Below are positions 9,470 through 19,110 of a stretch of DNA of 64,000 nt, one piece after another. How positions within the stretch are numbered: the stretch's first letter is position 1; each line of letters starts with the position of its first letter. The position numbers and the translations under genes were made by a program. The notes beneath the pieces were generated by a model that was not told where the DNA came from, ran no database searches, and worked only from the letters and a program-made list of their open reading frames with translations. This stretch comes from Rheinheimera sp. SA_1 (lineage in GTDB: Bacteria; Pseudomonadota; Gammaproteobacteria; Enterobacterales; Alteromonadaceae), in contig NZ_LXWK01000015.1 of assembly GCF_001669775.1 (NCBI RefSeq), forward strand, positions 62,001-126,000, in the 5' to 3' direction.

Positions 9470-10975
9470 TTAAGACTTTAACGCAACATCCGGAACGGGT
9501 TCAACCACGGGTGCCAGCGGGTTAAACACAGCTGGCGGCGGGGTCAATTTCAGAATTTTAATCCCGCAATAAGCGTAAATAATCGCCAGCACCGGGTTAA
9601 TCAGGTTAAAGAAGGCATAAAAAATATAATCCAGCGGGTTGACGTTTAACACACCGTGCATATAAGCACCGCAGGTATTCCACGGCACTAACGGACTGGT
9701 AATAGTACCGCCATCCTCGAGCGTACGGGATAAATTCACCGGTGCCAGGCCGCGACGTGCATATTCTTCTTTGAACATCCGACCCGGCATTACTATTGCC
9801 ATATATTGATCGGCAGTCAGAATATTGGTGGCGATACAGGTCACGATGGTACTGGTGATCAAAGAGCCGGTACTATGCGCCCGTGCCAGAATAATTTGTA
9901 CAAAGCGCTTCAGTAAACCGGTGTGTTCCAGCACAGAGCCAAACACCATGGCCGACATCACCAACCACACTGTATTCATCATTTTCGCCATGCCACCACC
10001 GGACAATAATTTATCCAGTTCGGCATTACCGGTTTCGATGACAAAACCACTGTGTAAGGTGGTCCAGACGACTTTTAAGGTGCCTAAAAACGCTGGCAGG
10101 CTTTGATCTGTCATGCGAGCGATCAGATCCGGCTGGAATATCACAGCCCACACGCCACCCAGTAATGCGCCGATAGCGACCGTTGGAAAAGCCGGTACTT
10201 TTTTCACGGCCATCACCATCAGCACCAACATCGGCAATAAGTGATACCAATGAATATCAAACTGTTTTTCCAGCTCGGCACTTAATTGCACAATTTTTTC
10301 AGCATCAGCTTCACCGGAATGATTAAAGCCCATCAGCGCGAAAATCAGGATCGCCAGAAATAAACTCGGAACAGTGGTCCAGGTCATGTGACGAATATGT
10401 TCAAACAATTCAGCACCTGCCATCGCCGGCGCCAGATTGGTGGTATCCGACAGCGGCGAAATTTTATCGCCAAAATAAGCGCCGGAAATAATAGCACCAG
10501 CGGTCACCACCGGCGACAACCCCAAACCCATCGCCACGCCAATCAAGGCGACCCCGATGGTGGCGGCCGTGGTCCAGGAACTGCCGATACTCAGCGCTAC
10601 AACGGCACATAAAATACAGGCCGCGGCATAAAACCATGAAGGATTGAGCACTTGCAGGCCGAAGTAAATTAATGACGGCACAGTACCGGACAACAGCCAG
10701 GTGCCGATCAAGGCCCCTACGGCAAACAGAATTAAAATAGCGCCGAGCGACAGCGAAATGCCATGCACCATCGCTTGTTCCAGCGCCGACCACTGATGGC
10801 CATTTTTCAGACCGACAATCAGCGCGACACCAGCAGCAACAAACAAGGCAATTTGATTCGGCCCATAGGAGGAATCACTGCCATACAGATAAACGGACAG
10901 CCCCAGTAACATTATGAGCATCACAAGGGGGATTAAGGCATCCAGCAGGCTGGGTTGTTTAACATTCAGGGTCAT
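9470..10975 (-). CDS. nhaC: NhaC family Na+/H+ antiporter
   Basis: 501 residues with about eleven hydrophobic helices. Family features include LSIGSSWTTAATIGVAL, the motif GAYFGDKISPLSDTTNLAPA and, near the C-terminus, LEDGGTITSPLVPWNTCGAYM, both characteristic of NhaC. The protein exchanges external protons for internal sodium across the inner membrane and supports pH and salt tolerance. It follows the NSS transporter gene with only a short hairpin between them. Both use sodium gradients, but a shared transcript is not certain. Confidence 0.93.
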   Translation of the reverse strand: MTLNVKQPSLLDALIPLVMLIMLLGLSVYLYGSDSSYGPNQIALFVAAGVALIVGLKNGHQWSALEQAMVHGISLSLGAILILFAVGALIGTWLLSGTVPSLIYFGLQVLNPSWFYAAACILCAVVALSIGSSWTTAATIGVALIGVAMGLGLSPVVTAGAIISGAYFGDKISPLSDTTNLAPAMAGAELFEHIRHMTWTTVPSLFLAILIFALMGFNHSGEADAEKIVQLSAELEKQFDIHWYHLLPMLVLMVMAVKKVPAFPTVAIGALLGGVWAVIFQPDLIARMTDQSLPAFLGTLKVVWTTLHSGFVIETGNAELDKLLSGGGMAKMMNTVWLVMSAMVFGSVLEHTGLLKRFVQIILARAHSTGSLITSTIVTCIATNILTADQYMAIVMPGRMFKEEYARRGLAPVNLSRTLEDGGTITSPLVPWNTCGAYMHGVLNVNPLDYIFYAFFNLINPVLAIIYAYCGIKILKLTPPPAVFNPLAPVVEPVPDVALKS

Positions 10976-10988
10976 TTTCGTTACTCAG

Positions 10989-11006
10989 CGCCCGATTTTT
11001 TCGGGC
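10989..11006. terminator. Short hairpin between NSS transporter and nhaC
   Basis: GCCCGA/TCGGGC stem with an all-T (plus strand) or all-A (minus strand) loop. No T-run follows on the minus strand, so it may be a weak terminator or a processing hairpin inside a transcript. Confidence 0.35.
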
Positions 11007-11019
11007 TTTATAGTTATGG

Positions 11020-12399
11020 TCAGAGTACGCCGACAAGATTCAGAAACACCAGTCCAATAGCAACAGGTGTGAACCAGCGGATACAGAAACGCCAGATAGT
11101 ATAAGCAAGTGGCGAAGTATTCAACTCTTGTTCGGTGGCATGTTGTTTCATCACCCAACCGGCAAAAAGCGCAATCGCCAAACCGCCCAGCGGCAACATA
11201 ATATCTGCGGCCAGATGATCAAGGATTTCAAACAGATTGTGCACTTCTTTGCCCATGAAATTAAAGTGCCACTGCGTCCAGCTGGCTTTACTAAAGGAAA
11301 ATACCGTCAGTAAACTCATCAGCCATAACACTGATCCCGCCAAAATGGCGGCTTTAATCCTGGTAAAACCACGTGATTCAATCAGCCAGGCCACCACAGA
11401 CTCAATCATCGCAATGGTCGAGGTAAAAGCGGCAAACACCAGCATCAAAAAGAACAAAGTGCCAATCACCGCCCCACCCGGCATGCTGCCAAAGGCAATT
11501 GGCAAGGTGACAAAAATCAACCCAGGCCCCTGCCCGGCATCCAATCCCTGGCCAAATACAATCGGATAAATCACCATCCCGGCAATCAACGCCACTGAGG
11601 TATCAGCCAGCGCAATCCAAATGGAGGTTTTGACGATAGAAACATTATTCGGCAAATAAGCGCCATAAATCATCATCACACCGGATGCCAGACTTAAAGT
11701 GAAAAACGCATGTCCGAGTGCAATCAACACACCATTAACGGTCAGTTTGGAAAAGTCCGGATAAAACATGTAATTCAGGGCTTTGAGGAACTCCCCGGTG
11801 AACCCGGCGTACACCGCCATCAAAATCAATAACACATATAAAGCTGGCATCATCAGCTTCAAACTACGCTCCAGCCCCTGTTTTAAGCCACGAGCAACCA
11901 CTGCACAAGTCAACACAATGACCACGGTGGTCCATAACAGCAAGCTCTGACTATCTGCCGAAAATTCGCCAAACATCTGACCAAGTTCGGCCGCCGATTT
12001 ACCGGAAAAGCTGTTTTGTAGTGCTTTTGGTACATAAGCAAAAGCCCAACCCGCAATCACTGAATAAAATGACAAGATTAAAAAGCCAGCCAGCAAGCCG
12101 ACCCAGCCGGTAACCTGCCAGTAACGATGGGCATTGGCCTCTAACACCAGCGTCCGCGCCGTTAATCCTGGGCTTTGCCGGCCACGTTTGCCCATCATCA
12201 CTTCCGCCATCAACACCGGAATGCCAATCAGCAAAATGCATAGCAAATAAACCAGCACAAATGCGCCACCGCCGTTTTGTCCCATGATGTATGGAAACTT
12301 CCAGATATTACCAAGACCAACGGCGGCGCCGGTTGCCGCGATAATGAAGGTGAAACGGCTAGACCATTGGCCATGCATGGATTGACGCTGTTGTTGCAT
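11020..12399 (-). CDS. NSS (SNF) family sodium-dependent transporter
   Basis: 459 residues, multi-helix membrane protein. The start WSSRFTFIIAATGAAVGLGNIWKFPY carries the conserved sodium/substrate site of helix 1 in the neurotransmitter:sodium symporter family (LeuT, TnaT, MhsT), and GQNGGGAFVLVYL follows. Such bacterial proteins import amino acids with sodium. The helix count near 11 matches the short bacterial subgroup. The substrate cannot be told from sequence. A second in-frame ATG lies seven codons downstream. Confidence 0.93.
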   Translation of the reverse strand: MQQQRQSMHGQWSSRFTFIIAATGAAVGLGNIWKFPYIMGQNGGGAFVLVYLLCILLIGIPVLMAEVMMGKRGRQSPGLTARTLVLEANAHRYWQVTGWVGLLAGFLILSFYSVIAGWAFAYVPKALQNSFSGKSAAELGQMFGEFSADSQSLLLWTTVVIVLTCAVVARGLKQGLERSLKLMMPALYVLLILMAVYAGFTGEFLKALNYMFYPDFSKLTVNGVLIALGHAFFTLSLASGVMMIYGAYLPNNVSIVKTSIWIALADTSVALIAGMVIYPIVFGQGLDAGQGPGLIFVTLPIAFGSMPGGAVIGTLFFLMLVFAAFTSTIAMIESVVAWLIESRGFTRIKAAILAGSVLWLMSLLTVFSFSKASWTQWHFNFMGKEVHNLFEILDHLAADIMLPLGGLAIALFAGWVMKQHATEQELNTSPLAYTIWRFCIRWFTPVAIGLVFLNLVGVL

Positions 12400-12504
12400 C
12401 TAAAAAAACCTTAATTTGCTTGCTGAATAACACTGGCCATTTGATTTAAAACTGTAATGCACATCCCCAAATGGGGCGGCATTTGTTCGTTTAAATCCTG
12501 GATA

Positions 12505-12540
12505 TTCAATAAAAACAAAGGACTGAAGTCAGTCCTTTGT
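12505..12540 (-). terminator. Rho-independent terminator after prc
   Basis: Near-perfect stem ACAAAGGACTGA/TCAGTCCTTTGT (12515-12540) with a T-rich tail on the minus strand (TTTTTATT). It ends the msrC-proQ-prc transcript. Confidence 0.9.
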
Positions 12541-12572
12541 CGGGTGTGTGGCGAATGCCGGTATTGCTGGGG

Positions 12573-14597
12573 TTATTTCTTCGCCAGCCGGTTGCTCATG
12601 ATTAGATCAGAAGTGATTAATGCAGCTTCTTCCAGGAACGGATCTAATTTTTCCAGGGTTTCCGGTGCATCTTCAACTTTTTTCACTGCAGGCAATTTCA
12701 GTCTGGCTAATCGTTCATTGGTACGGACTAACTCTTTTGCCGCCAATTCATCTTTTTTCGCCAATCGCTCTTTTTCATTCAGCGAAATGGTTTTAACGTC
12801 TTTTTCGCGCTTGTAGTCGGCAATATCCTGCATCAGGAAATTAAACTCTGGCTCAGCGGCAATCCGTTTCTGGTGCTTTTCTGCAAGCAATGGCAGCGTC
12901 ACTTTCAGATCTGGCGTACTGGCGTAAGCTGCAGCAGGAATTGAGTCCCAGGGTAAAGCGTTTTTCTCTTTGCTTTCGCCCCATTCTGCCGGGTCGATTG
13001 GCGATGGGAAAATAATGTCAGGGATCACGCCTTTGTGCTGCGTGCTGCCACCATTGATGCGGTAGAACTTGGCGATGGTGTACTGCACACTGCCCAGTTC
13101 ACCATCAAAGGTATCATAAATCCGGCCCAGACCTCGGTGCTGCTGCACTGTGCCTTTACCGAAGGTATTTTCGCCGATAATTACCGCACGGCCGTAGTCC
13201 TGCAGCGCAGCCGCAAAAATTTCTGAAGCCGATGCACTGTAGCGATCAACCATCACCGTCAACGGGCCTTCGTAAAACACACTGGCGTCGGTATCATCGT
13301 TTTGCATGATCCTGCCATTGCCTTCGCGAATTTGTACTACCGGGCCTTTATCGATAAACAAACCGGTCAGCGTGATGGCTTCCGGCAATGAACCACCGCC
13401 GTTGCCACGTAAGTCGACAATAATGCCGTCCACTTTTTTCTCTTTCAGCGCCGCCAGTTCTTTTTTCACATCTTCGGTCAGATTGTTGTAGAAACTCGGA
13501 ATATTAATCACACCAATATTCTTGCCGTTTTCATGCAACAACGACTTGAACACCTCACCTTTAGCGGCGCGGTCTTCTAAGCGGATTTTGTCCCGCACAA
13601 TTTCAATTTGTTGTGGTGCGGTGCCGGCGATATCGCTGGCAGCCATCACCTGTAACCGGACTTTAGAACCTTTAGGGCCTTTAATCAGATCAACAACGTC
13701 ATCTAAACGCCAACCGACGATATCGACAAACTCTTCGCTCCCCTGCGCTACACCGACAATTTTGTCTTTAGGCTTGAGTTTCTTCGTCATATCAGCCGGA
13801 CCACCCGGTACCAGGCTGGCGATCACTGTGTAATCGTCATCCAGCTGCAGTACCGCACCAATTCCTTCCAGGCTCAGGTTCATTTCCTGCTGGAATCGGT
13901 CAGCATTACGAGGTGATAAATACGAAGTATGAGCTTCAATGCTGCGCGCATAAGAGTTCAGCACAAGCTGAAATACATCTTCGCTTTCGGTCTGTGCTAA
14001 GCGCTTTTTGGCGCTTTTGTAGCGTTTTAACAGCAGCTCTTTAATTTCTTCCGGCTTTTTGCCGGTCAATTTTAAATTGAGTGCGTCAAACTTAACCCGT
14101 TGCCGCCATAATTCGTTCAGCTGCGCCAGGTCGGTTGCCCAAGGCGCGTCTTCACGTTCATATTCGTAACTGTCAGGCTTAGTGAAATCAAAGGGCTGTT
14201 CCAGCAGGGAAATAGCGTAGTCAAATCGTTCAGCGCGACGTTGCAAACTCAAATTAAACATTTGAAAAGCAAAGTCAAACTGACCTTTTTGGATGGCATC
14301 ATCAAACTGAAATTTGTATTGGGCAAAAGCATCAATGTCGCTTTTAAGCATCACATTGTGGTAATAGTCCAGACTATCCAGATAGCGTTCAAACACCTTT
14401 GCCGAAAGTTCATCATCTATTTTCACCTGCAAATAATGGCCACGGGTGAAGATAGCGGCGACACGTTTACTGGCGGTAAAATGCTGATCTAATTGTGCCA
14501 ATTTTGGCATTGTCACCACGTCTGTGGTCACGGAGGCAAGCGCTGAGCTGCCCATCACAATCAAAAGTGCTGCGGCTATACCGGATAATTTTTTCAT
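12573..14597 (-). CDS. prc: Tail-specific periplasmic protease Prc (S41)
   Basis: 674 residues with a signal peptide (IAAALLIVMGSSALA). A helical N-terminal region is followed by a PDZ domain (LSLEGIGAVLQLDDDYTVIA to VRLQVMAA) and the S41 core with RGNGGGSLPEA. The catalytic serine lies in DRYSASASEIFAAA and the lysine in GENTFGKGTVQ, as in E. coli Prc/Tsp. The enzyme degrades proteins with nonpolar C-termini in the periplasm and trims cell-wall hydrolases. It lies 16 bases after proQ, the order seen in E. coli. Confidence 0.96.
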   Translation of the reverse strand: MKKLSGIAAALLIVMGSSALASVTTDVVTMPKLAQLDQHFTASKRVAAIFTRGHYLQVKIDDELSAKVFERYLDSLDYYHNVMLKSDIDAFAQYKFQFDDAIQKGQFDFAFQMFNLSLQRRAERFDYAISLLEQPFDFTKPDSYEYEREDAPWATDLAQLNELWRQRVKFDALNLKLTGKKPEEIKELLLKRYKSAKKRLAQTESEDVFQLVLNSYARSIEAHTSYLSPRNADRFQQEMNLSLEGIGAVLQLDDDYTVIASLVPGGPADMTKKLKPKDKIVGVAQGSEEFVDIVGWRLDDVVDLIKGPKGSKVRLQVMAASDIAGTAPQQIEIVRDKIRLEDRAAKGEVFKSLLHENGKNIGVINIPSFYNNLTEDVKKELAALKEKKVDGIIVDLRGNGGGSLPEAITLTGLFIDKGPVVQIREGNGRIMQNDDTDASVFYEGPLTVMVDRYSASASEIFAAALQDYGRAVIIGENTFGKGTVQQHRGLGRIYDTFDGELGSVQYTIAKFYRINGGSTQHKGVIPDIIFPSPIDPAEWGESKEKNALPWDSIPAAAYASTPDLKVTLPLLAEKHQKRIAAEPEFNFLMQDIADYKREKDVKTISLNEKERLAKKDELAAKELVRTNERLARLKLPAVKKVEDAPETLEKLDPFLEEAALITSDLIMSNRLAKK

Positions 14598-14613
14598 CTG
14601 AGACTCTGTGTTG

Positions 14614-15348
14614 TTAAGCCTGATACAAACTGCCGCTATGCGTTTTGACCACCATACCAGAGGCTAACTGCACCACGACATCCTGTTTAACTACTTCGAC
14701 TATAGTGGCTGGCATTGGGTTCTGGCCCAATTTAATTAAAACTTTCGCACCAACGACTAAATCAACCGTCGTGACTGCCTGTAATGCTTTTTCAGCAACA
14801 ACCGGAGTTGCAGATTTGGCAGGACGATTCTCTTTCAGAGTAGAACTTTTCGCTGGTTTAGCGGCAGTTCTTGGGGCATTTTTTTTGTAAGCAGGTTTGT
14901 CTGTTTTAGCAACATCTGTTGAAGCAGGCTGTGATGCATCAGCCTGAGCTTTCAACTGTTGCTGACGGGCTTTGTGTTCCAGCGCTTTGGCTTTACGCAC
15001 TTCAGCTGCTTTGGCTTTGCTTTCGACCAGAGTTTTTGCAGCGTGTTCGGCTTGTTGTTCATCAACAAGGTCACCTGCGACACCTTCCAAATCAATCCGG
15101 GCAACCCCGGCCTTGACCGCATCCAGATAACGCCAGCTGGAGGTATAAACCCGCAGCGCCTGACGCAACTGCGTTTTGCTGAATAACGGGTTGTCTTTCA
15201 GGCGTTCAACTAAATCCTGGAAAATACCTATTTTCAGTGGTTTGGCTTCGCCGCTCTGGCTGAAACAAAGGGGAAACTGCTCTGTTAACAGGGCAACAAT
15301 TTCTTTGACGTTGTGCGGTTTAACTTGTGGTTCGACTTGGCTAGTCAT
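14614..15348 (-). CDS. proQ: RNA chaperone ProQ
   Basis: 244 residues. The N-terminal FinO/ProQ domain covers about residues 10-125 (PLCFSQSGEAKPLKIGIFQDL, then LRQALRVYTSSWRYLDAVKAGVARIDLEG). A lysine/alanine-rich linker follows (about 125-190), and then a C-terminal SH3/Hfq-like domain (VGAKVLIKLGQNPMPATIVE). ProQ binds structured small RNAs and mRNA 3' ends and controls their stability. It is encoded between the small acidic protein (3-base gap) and prc, the conserved order in gammaproteobacteria. Confidence 0.96.
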   Translation of the reverse strand: MTSQVEPQVKPHNVKEIVALLTEQFPLCFSQSGEAKPLKIGIFQDLVERLKDNPLFSKTQLRQALRVYTSSWRYLDAVKAGVARIDLEGVAGDLVDEQQAEHAAKTLVESKAKAAEVRKAKALEHKARQQQLKAQADASQPASTDVAKTDKPAYKKNAPRTAAKPAKSSTLKENRPAKSATPVVAEKALQAVTTVDLVVGAKVLIKLGQNPMPATIVEVVKQDVVVQLASGMVVKTHSGSLYQA

Positions 15349-15351
15349 GCA

Positions 15352-15714
15352 TCAATACTCTTCATCTTCTTCGTCGTTTTCTTCATCGGTATCGCTGTCG
15401 TCATGGTCTTGATTGTCGTCAGCATCGTCTTCGTCTTCATCCGCGTTGGACAGCGTTTTACGCATATGGGCTTGCGCCCAGTCGATCAATTCATATTCAT
15501 CGGCATCCAGAATAATGGTGCTGCCGCGAAGTTGATCCCAGATTTCGTTGAGCACCCGGTCAATTAAATCGACACTGGTGTCATCCGGAATTTTTTCCCA
15601 AACCGCATGGTATATAGCATTGATCCGGTCTGCAACTAACTCTTCTTCGCCTTCCCAGTCTCCGACATCGGCGATGGACAACAAATAGTCCTGGATCGAA
15701 ACCAAATCTTTCAT
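15352..15714 (-). CDS. Small acidic protein of the msrC-proQ operon
   Basis: 120 residues, not assigned to a family by me. Residues 1-88 look like a folded helical domain (IQDYLLSIADVGDWEGEEELVADRINAIYHAVWEKIP). The last 32 residues are almost all Asp/Glu with a few Asn/Ser, an extended polyacidic tail. Its ATG overlaps the msrC stop (ATGA) and its stop is 3 bases before the proQ start, so coupled translation is likely and supports a real gene. The acidic tail next to the very basic ProQ linker invites the idea of a partner or RNA-mimic role, which is speculation. Confidence 0.8.
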   Translation of the reverse strand: MKDLVSIQDYLLSIADVGDWEGEEELVADRINAIYHAVWEKIPDDTSVDLIDRVLNEIWDQLRGSTIILDADEYELIDWAQAHMRKTLSNADEDEDDADDNQDHDDSDTDEENDEEDEEY

Positions 15715-16184
15715 AAAGTCTGATCCAAACGGCGCTCAAAAACAGTGACTAATTCAGCGAGGCCTTGTTGATCAGACAGATCAAATCGGGCAAGCGACGG
15801 GCTGTCGATATCCAGAACGGCGATAATTTCGCCCAGATGGCGCACCGGCAACACGATTTCGGAATTACTGGCGGCATCACAGGCAATATGGCCAGGGAAT
15901 TCATGTACGTCTGTTACTAGCTGAATGTCTCCCGTGGCGACCGCAGTACCACAAACACCCTTGCCAACCGGGATCCGGACACAAGCAGGTTTGCCCTGAA
16001 ACGGGCCTAACACTAATTCGCCCTGGCGTAAAATATAAAAGCCTGACCAATTCAGATCAGGCATTTCATTAAATAACAGCGCACTGAGGTTTGCCATATT
16101 GGCAATCATATCCGGCTCATCAGCAATTAAGGCTTCAGCCTGGGCTACTAACGTGCGGTAAAAGTCTAATTTTTCAGCAAGCAT
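15711..16184 (-). CDS. msrC: Free methionine-(R)-sulfoxide reductase
   Basis: 157 residues forming one GAF domain. The three cysteines of the family are present: C68 (PACVRIPVGKGVCG), C78 and C102 (HIACDAASNSEIVLP). The enzyme reduces free methionine-R-sulfoxide with thioredoxin. E. coli places the homologue (yebR) just upstream of proQ, as here, though with the extra acidic gene between. It is probably the first gene of the msrC-acidic protein-proQ-prc unit. Confidence 0.93.
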   Translation of the reverse strand: MLAEKLDFYRTLVAQAEALIADEPDMIANMANLSALLFNEMPDLNWSGFYILRQGELVLGPFQGKPACVRIPVGKGVCGTAVATGDIQLVTDVHEFPGHIACDAASNSEIVLPVRHLGEIIAVLDIDSPSLARFDLSDQQGLAELVTVFERRLDQTL

Positions 16185-16266
16185 TGGTCTTTAACATATG
16201 GTCGCAACAATGCGCCATACCATACTTGGTTTGGCTGGAAATTTAAACCTTTGCCGCTAACATTTC

Positions 16267-16935
16267 TCAGGGTTTAGCCAGTTCGAACTGGATTGTCAGG
16301 TCAGCCCGGACATTGTTGCTGCCAAATTGCACAGAATCTGCTTCCATCATGGCCATTTTCAGGCGCGGTGCCGGTGAACTACCCTGCTCCTGGATCTGGT
16401 GTACTCTGGCGATTTTACGACCACTTAACTTTGCCAGTGCTTTGGCTTTCTCTTCTGCATCGGCATAAGCAAGCTGTAAAGCCTGCTGATACAAACCTTC
16501 GGCTTTTGAGGATAATAATTCGGCCGGTTGTAGCTGAGTCACGCCCAGCACCGCTGCTTGCTCCAGAATTTCCGGATATTGACTGAGGTTACGCACTGTC
16601 ACTGTCACTTCCCGTTCCACTTTAAACAATTCAGTGGTGGTTTTTTCGGCTTGATACTCTGGGTAAATTCGCAGTGGCGCATTGTTGATATCGGTGTTTT
16701 TGATGCCCAGCTTTTGCAGCATGGCGGTAATTTGTGTCACTTTGTTATCAACATCGGTTTTAGCCTGACTGACTGCCGTCTGGCGACTGCCGATGGTCAT
16801 GGTTAATCTGGCAAAATCAGGTGGGGTTGGCACCGCACCTGAGCCTTGGACAGTGATCAGCGCCATTTCAGGCTCAGCGATAGCAGATAATGGCAACAGC
16901 GTCAGGCCAACCAGCAGTGGTAATATTTTTTTCAT
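16267..16935 (-). CDS. SIMPL (DUF541) domain exported protein
   Basis: 222 residues from the ATG at 16935, chosen because GGAG lies 9 bases upstream and a signal peptide follows at once (MKKILPLLVGLTLLPLSAIA). The body shows the SIMPL pattern: ITVQGSGAVPTPPDFARLTMTI at the start of the domain, LGIKNTDINNAPLRIYPEY in the middle, and AYADAEEKAKALAKLSGRKI near the end. Bacterial members such as E. coli YggE are periplasmic and linked loosely to oxidative stress. Function is not established. It is single, with gaps on both sides. Confidence 0.88.
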   Translation of the reverse strand: MKKILPLLVGLTLLPLSAIAEPEMALITVQGSGAVPTPPDFARLTMTIGSRQTAVSQAKTDVDNKVTQITAMLQKLGIKNTDINNAPLRIYPEYQAEKTTTELFKVEREVTVTVRNLSQYPEILEQAAVLGVTQLQPAELLSSKAEGLYQQALQLAYADAEEKAKALAKLSGRKIARVHQIQEQGSSPAPRLKMAMMEADSVQFGSNNVRADLTIQFELAKP

Positions 16936-17125
16936 CGAGATCTCCATCATTTAAACAAGCAGAACAGCCACAACACTTTGACTGTTAACATCAGAATTCT
17001 TGCCGCAGAATCCTTATCTCAGAATCAGCACGGCGGGAACAGCATGTGGCTCCAGAACTGAATCTGCCCTGAAAGACACGGGCGGCATCCTAGCAAGTAC
17101 CGCCTGTAAAAACTGTGAAGTGATG

Positions 17126-18979
17126 TTAGCCGGCGAAGGCTTTATCAATCTGTGCCTGGGTCAGCGGGTGATAACCAGGCTTGGCTTGCTGATAAATTTC
17201 TTTAGCAAAACCTTGTTGTGCGGGGTTTTCCAACAATAACCGATACAGCGGCACTACAAACTTAGTCCGGCCAACGTTCAGTAAAAATTGCTGCACTTGC
17301 GGCATCACCGGCAAATAATTCAGTGGAATGGTGAGTCGGCTCCAGGCGACAAAAATTTCAGCATTACTGCTTTGACTCAGTGCAAAAGCCGCGTCCAGCT
17401 CGGCCAGTTTTGCCGGTGCCAAGTCACGTGGTAACTGATTGATAAAATGCAGCCATTCGTGCACGGTCCAGGTTTTGGTGGGTAAAGCTGAAAGTGTTAT
17501 GTCCTGTTGTAACCAGGCTTGCAGTTGCTTGGAGACCAGCGCAAAGGCATCGGAATGTTGCATAGGGAATCCTGCGGGCAAACCAGCCCCAAACACCCAC
17601 TGCTCAACTTCGGTTTTACTGACTACGCCAGGGTATTTATCCAGCAATTGTTGCTGTAAAAATTGCAAAAAGGTCTGGGTGTCCATCGACTGAAAAGCAA
17701 ACTTTTTAAAATATGCACTGATAAAGGCATCAAATTTCTCGCGGCCGAATTTATTTTCCAGCAACTGCAATAACAACTGACCTTTGACATAAGCCACCTG
17801 GCTAAACGCATCGTCCGGATCGCGGCCAGTCAGTTGCAGTTGTAGCGCAGTATCAGCGGGTTCCAGCTCGGCAATATCACGTTGTAAGTCCTTCACACTT
17901 AGGCTGTATTCCATGGCTGCCCGGGCTGGCCCATAGACTTCCGCCATCAGTCGGTTTTCAAAGAAATTGGTAAAACCTTCGTTGAGCCACAAATCGTTCC
18001 AGTTACTGTTGGTGACCAGATTGCCGGACCAGGAATGCGCCAGCTCATGAGCAATCAGACTGACCAGGCTTTTATCGCCAGTAATCACCGTTGGCGTAAT
18101 AAAAGAAAGCCGCGGGTTTTCCATGCCACCAAACGGAAAACTGGCCGGCAAAATCAGCAAATCGTAACGACCCCAGGGATACTCACCATAAAGTTTACTG
18201 GCCACGTCCATCATTTTCTGAGTATCGCTAAATTCTGCCGCGGCTTTGGCCAGCCAGGTTTTTTCTGCATAGATGCCGGTCTGATCTGACATCGGCTGGA
18301 AATGCAAATCACCTACCGCAATCGCTATCAGATACGCCGGAATGGGTTGTGGCATGACAAACTGGTAATCACCGTCCCGCTCGGTGTTTTTGCTGTTATC
18401 GGCACTCATTACCGCCATTAATTGTTTGGGCGTACGGATCCGGGCTTGATAACTCACGCGAAGGGCCGGTGTATCCTGCAATGGGATCCAACTACGGGCA
18501 TGAATGGCCTGTGATTGACTAAACAAAAACGGTTGTTGTTTTTCGCTGGTTTGCGCGGCATTCAGCCATTGCAAACCGGAACTTTCGGCGGTGGTACGAT
18601 AATAAACCCGTACTTTGGTACTGGTAGGCGTCAGCTGAATGGTTAAAGGCTGGCCTTTGATGGCATCCACAGCACCAAGCTTAAACGCCGCAGTGCGCCA
18701 CGCCCCTTGGTCATCGGCCTGCAAAACTTTTTCAATCACTAAGGCGCGGCTGTCGAGGATCAGTTGGTTGGATTTTGGGTCTTTGCGGGTCAGGGTATGC
18801 TCAGCAAAACCATGCAGTTGTTGCTGCTCAAAATCAACGGTTAAATCCAGGCTGAGCTTGTTGGTATACACCTCAGCAATATTGGCAAAACTGTGGTGAT
18901 CTACAGGCGCGGCCTTGACCACAAACACCGATAAACAACTGCTAAGCAGCAGTGTCGTTAAAATCCATAACTTCAACAT
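17126..18979 (-). CDS. Exported M1 aminopeptidase (LTA4H/ColAP-like)
   Basis: 617 residues with an N-terminal export signal (LWILTTLLLSSCLSVFVVKA). LSSC could be read as a lipobox, but the hydrophobic stretch continues past it, so ordinary signal cleavage is at least as likely. The peptide-binding GGMEN is at 284-288, the zinc site HELAHSWSGN starts at 311 and the third ligand is in WLNEGF (E334). This pattern and the C-terminal helical domain match the leukotriene A4 hydrolase-like branch, which includes the cold-active aminopeptidase of Colwellia. It would release N-terminal amino acids from peptides outside the cytoplasm, complementing PepN. Confidence 0.93.
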   Translation of the reverse strand: MLKLWILTTLLLSSCLSVFVVKAAPVDHHSFANIAEVYTNKLSLDLTVDFEQQQLHGFAEHTLTRKDPKSNQLILDSRALVIEKVLQADDQGAWRTAAFKLGAVDAIKGQPLTIQLTPTSTKVRVYYRTTAESSGLQWLNAAQTSEKQQPFLFSQSQAIHARSWIPLQDTPALRVSYQARIRTPKQLMAVMSADNSKNTERDGDYQFVMPQPIPAYLIAIAVGDLHFQPMSDQTGIYAEKTWLAKAAAEFSDTQKMMDVASKLYGEYPWGRYDLLILPASFPFGGMENPRLSFITPTVITGDKSLVSLIAHELAHSWSGNLVTNSNWNDLWLNEGFTNFFENRLMAEVYGPARAAMEYSLSVKDLQRDIAELEPADTALQLQLTGRDPDDAFSQVAYVKGQLLLQLLENKFGREKFDAFISAYFKKFAFQSMDTQTFLQFLQQQLLDKYPGVVSKTEVEQWVFGAGLPAGFPMQHSDAFALVSKQLQAWLQQDITLSALPTKTWTVHEWLHFINQLPRDLAPAKLAELDAAFALSQSSNAEIFVAWSRLTIPLNYLPVMPQVQQFLLNVGRTKFVVPLYRLLLENPAQQGFAKEIYQQAKPGYHPLTQAQIDKAFAG

Positions 18980-19110
18980 CTAAATACTCCGGCGATAAGC
19001 AATGGCTTATCATAGAGTTATCTTTGCTGAATAGAAAGTCATCCGCTGCACGCTTAGCGGCCGATGCGCTTAAACTGCCTTTGTGAAAACTGATTTCTAA
19101 AAACTAACTT

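Noticed and set aside
16951-17125. GC-rich inverted repeat between the M1 peptidase and SIMPL genes
   Set aside because: The stem is imperfect and no T-run follows, so it cannot be called a terminator with confidence.
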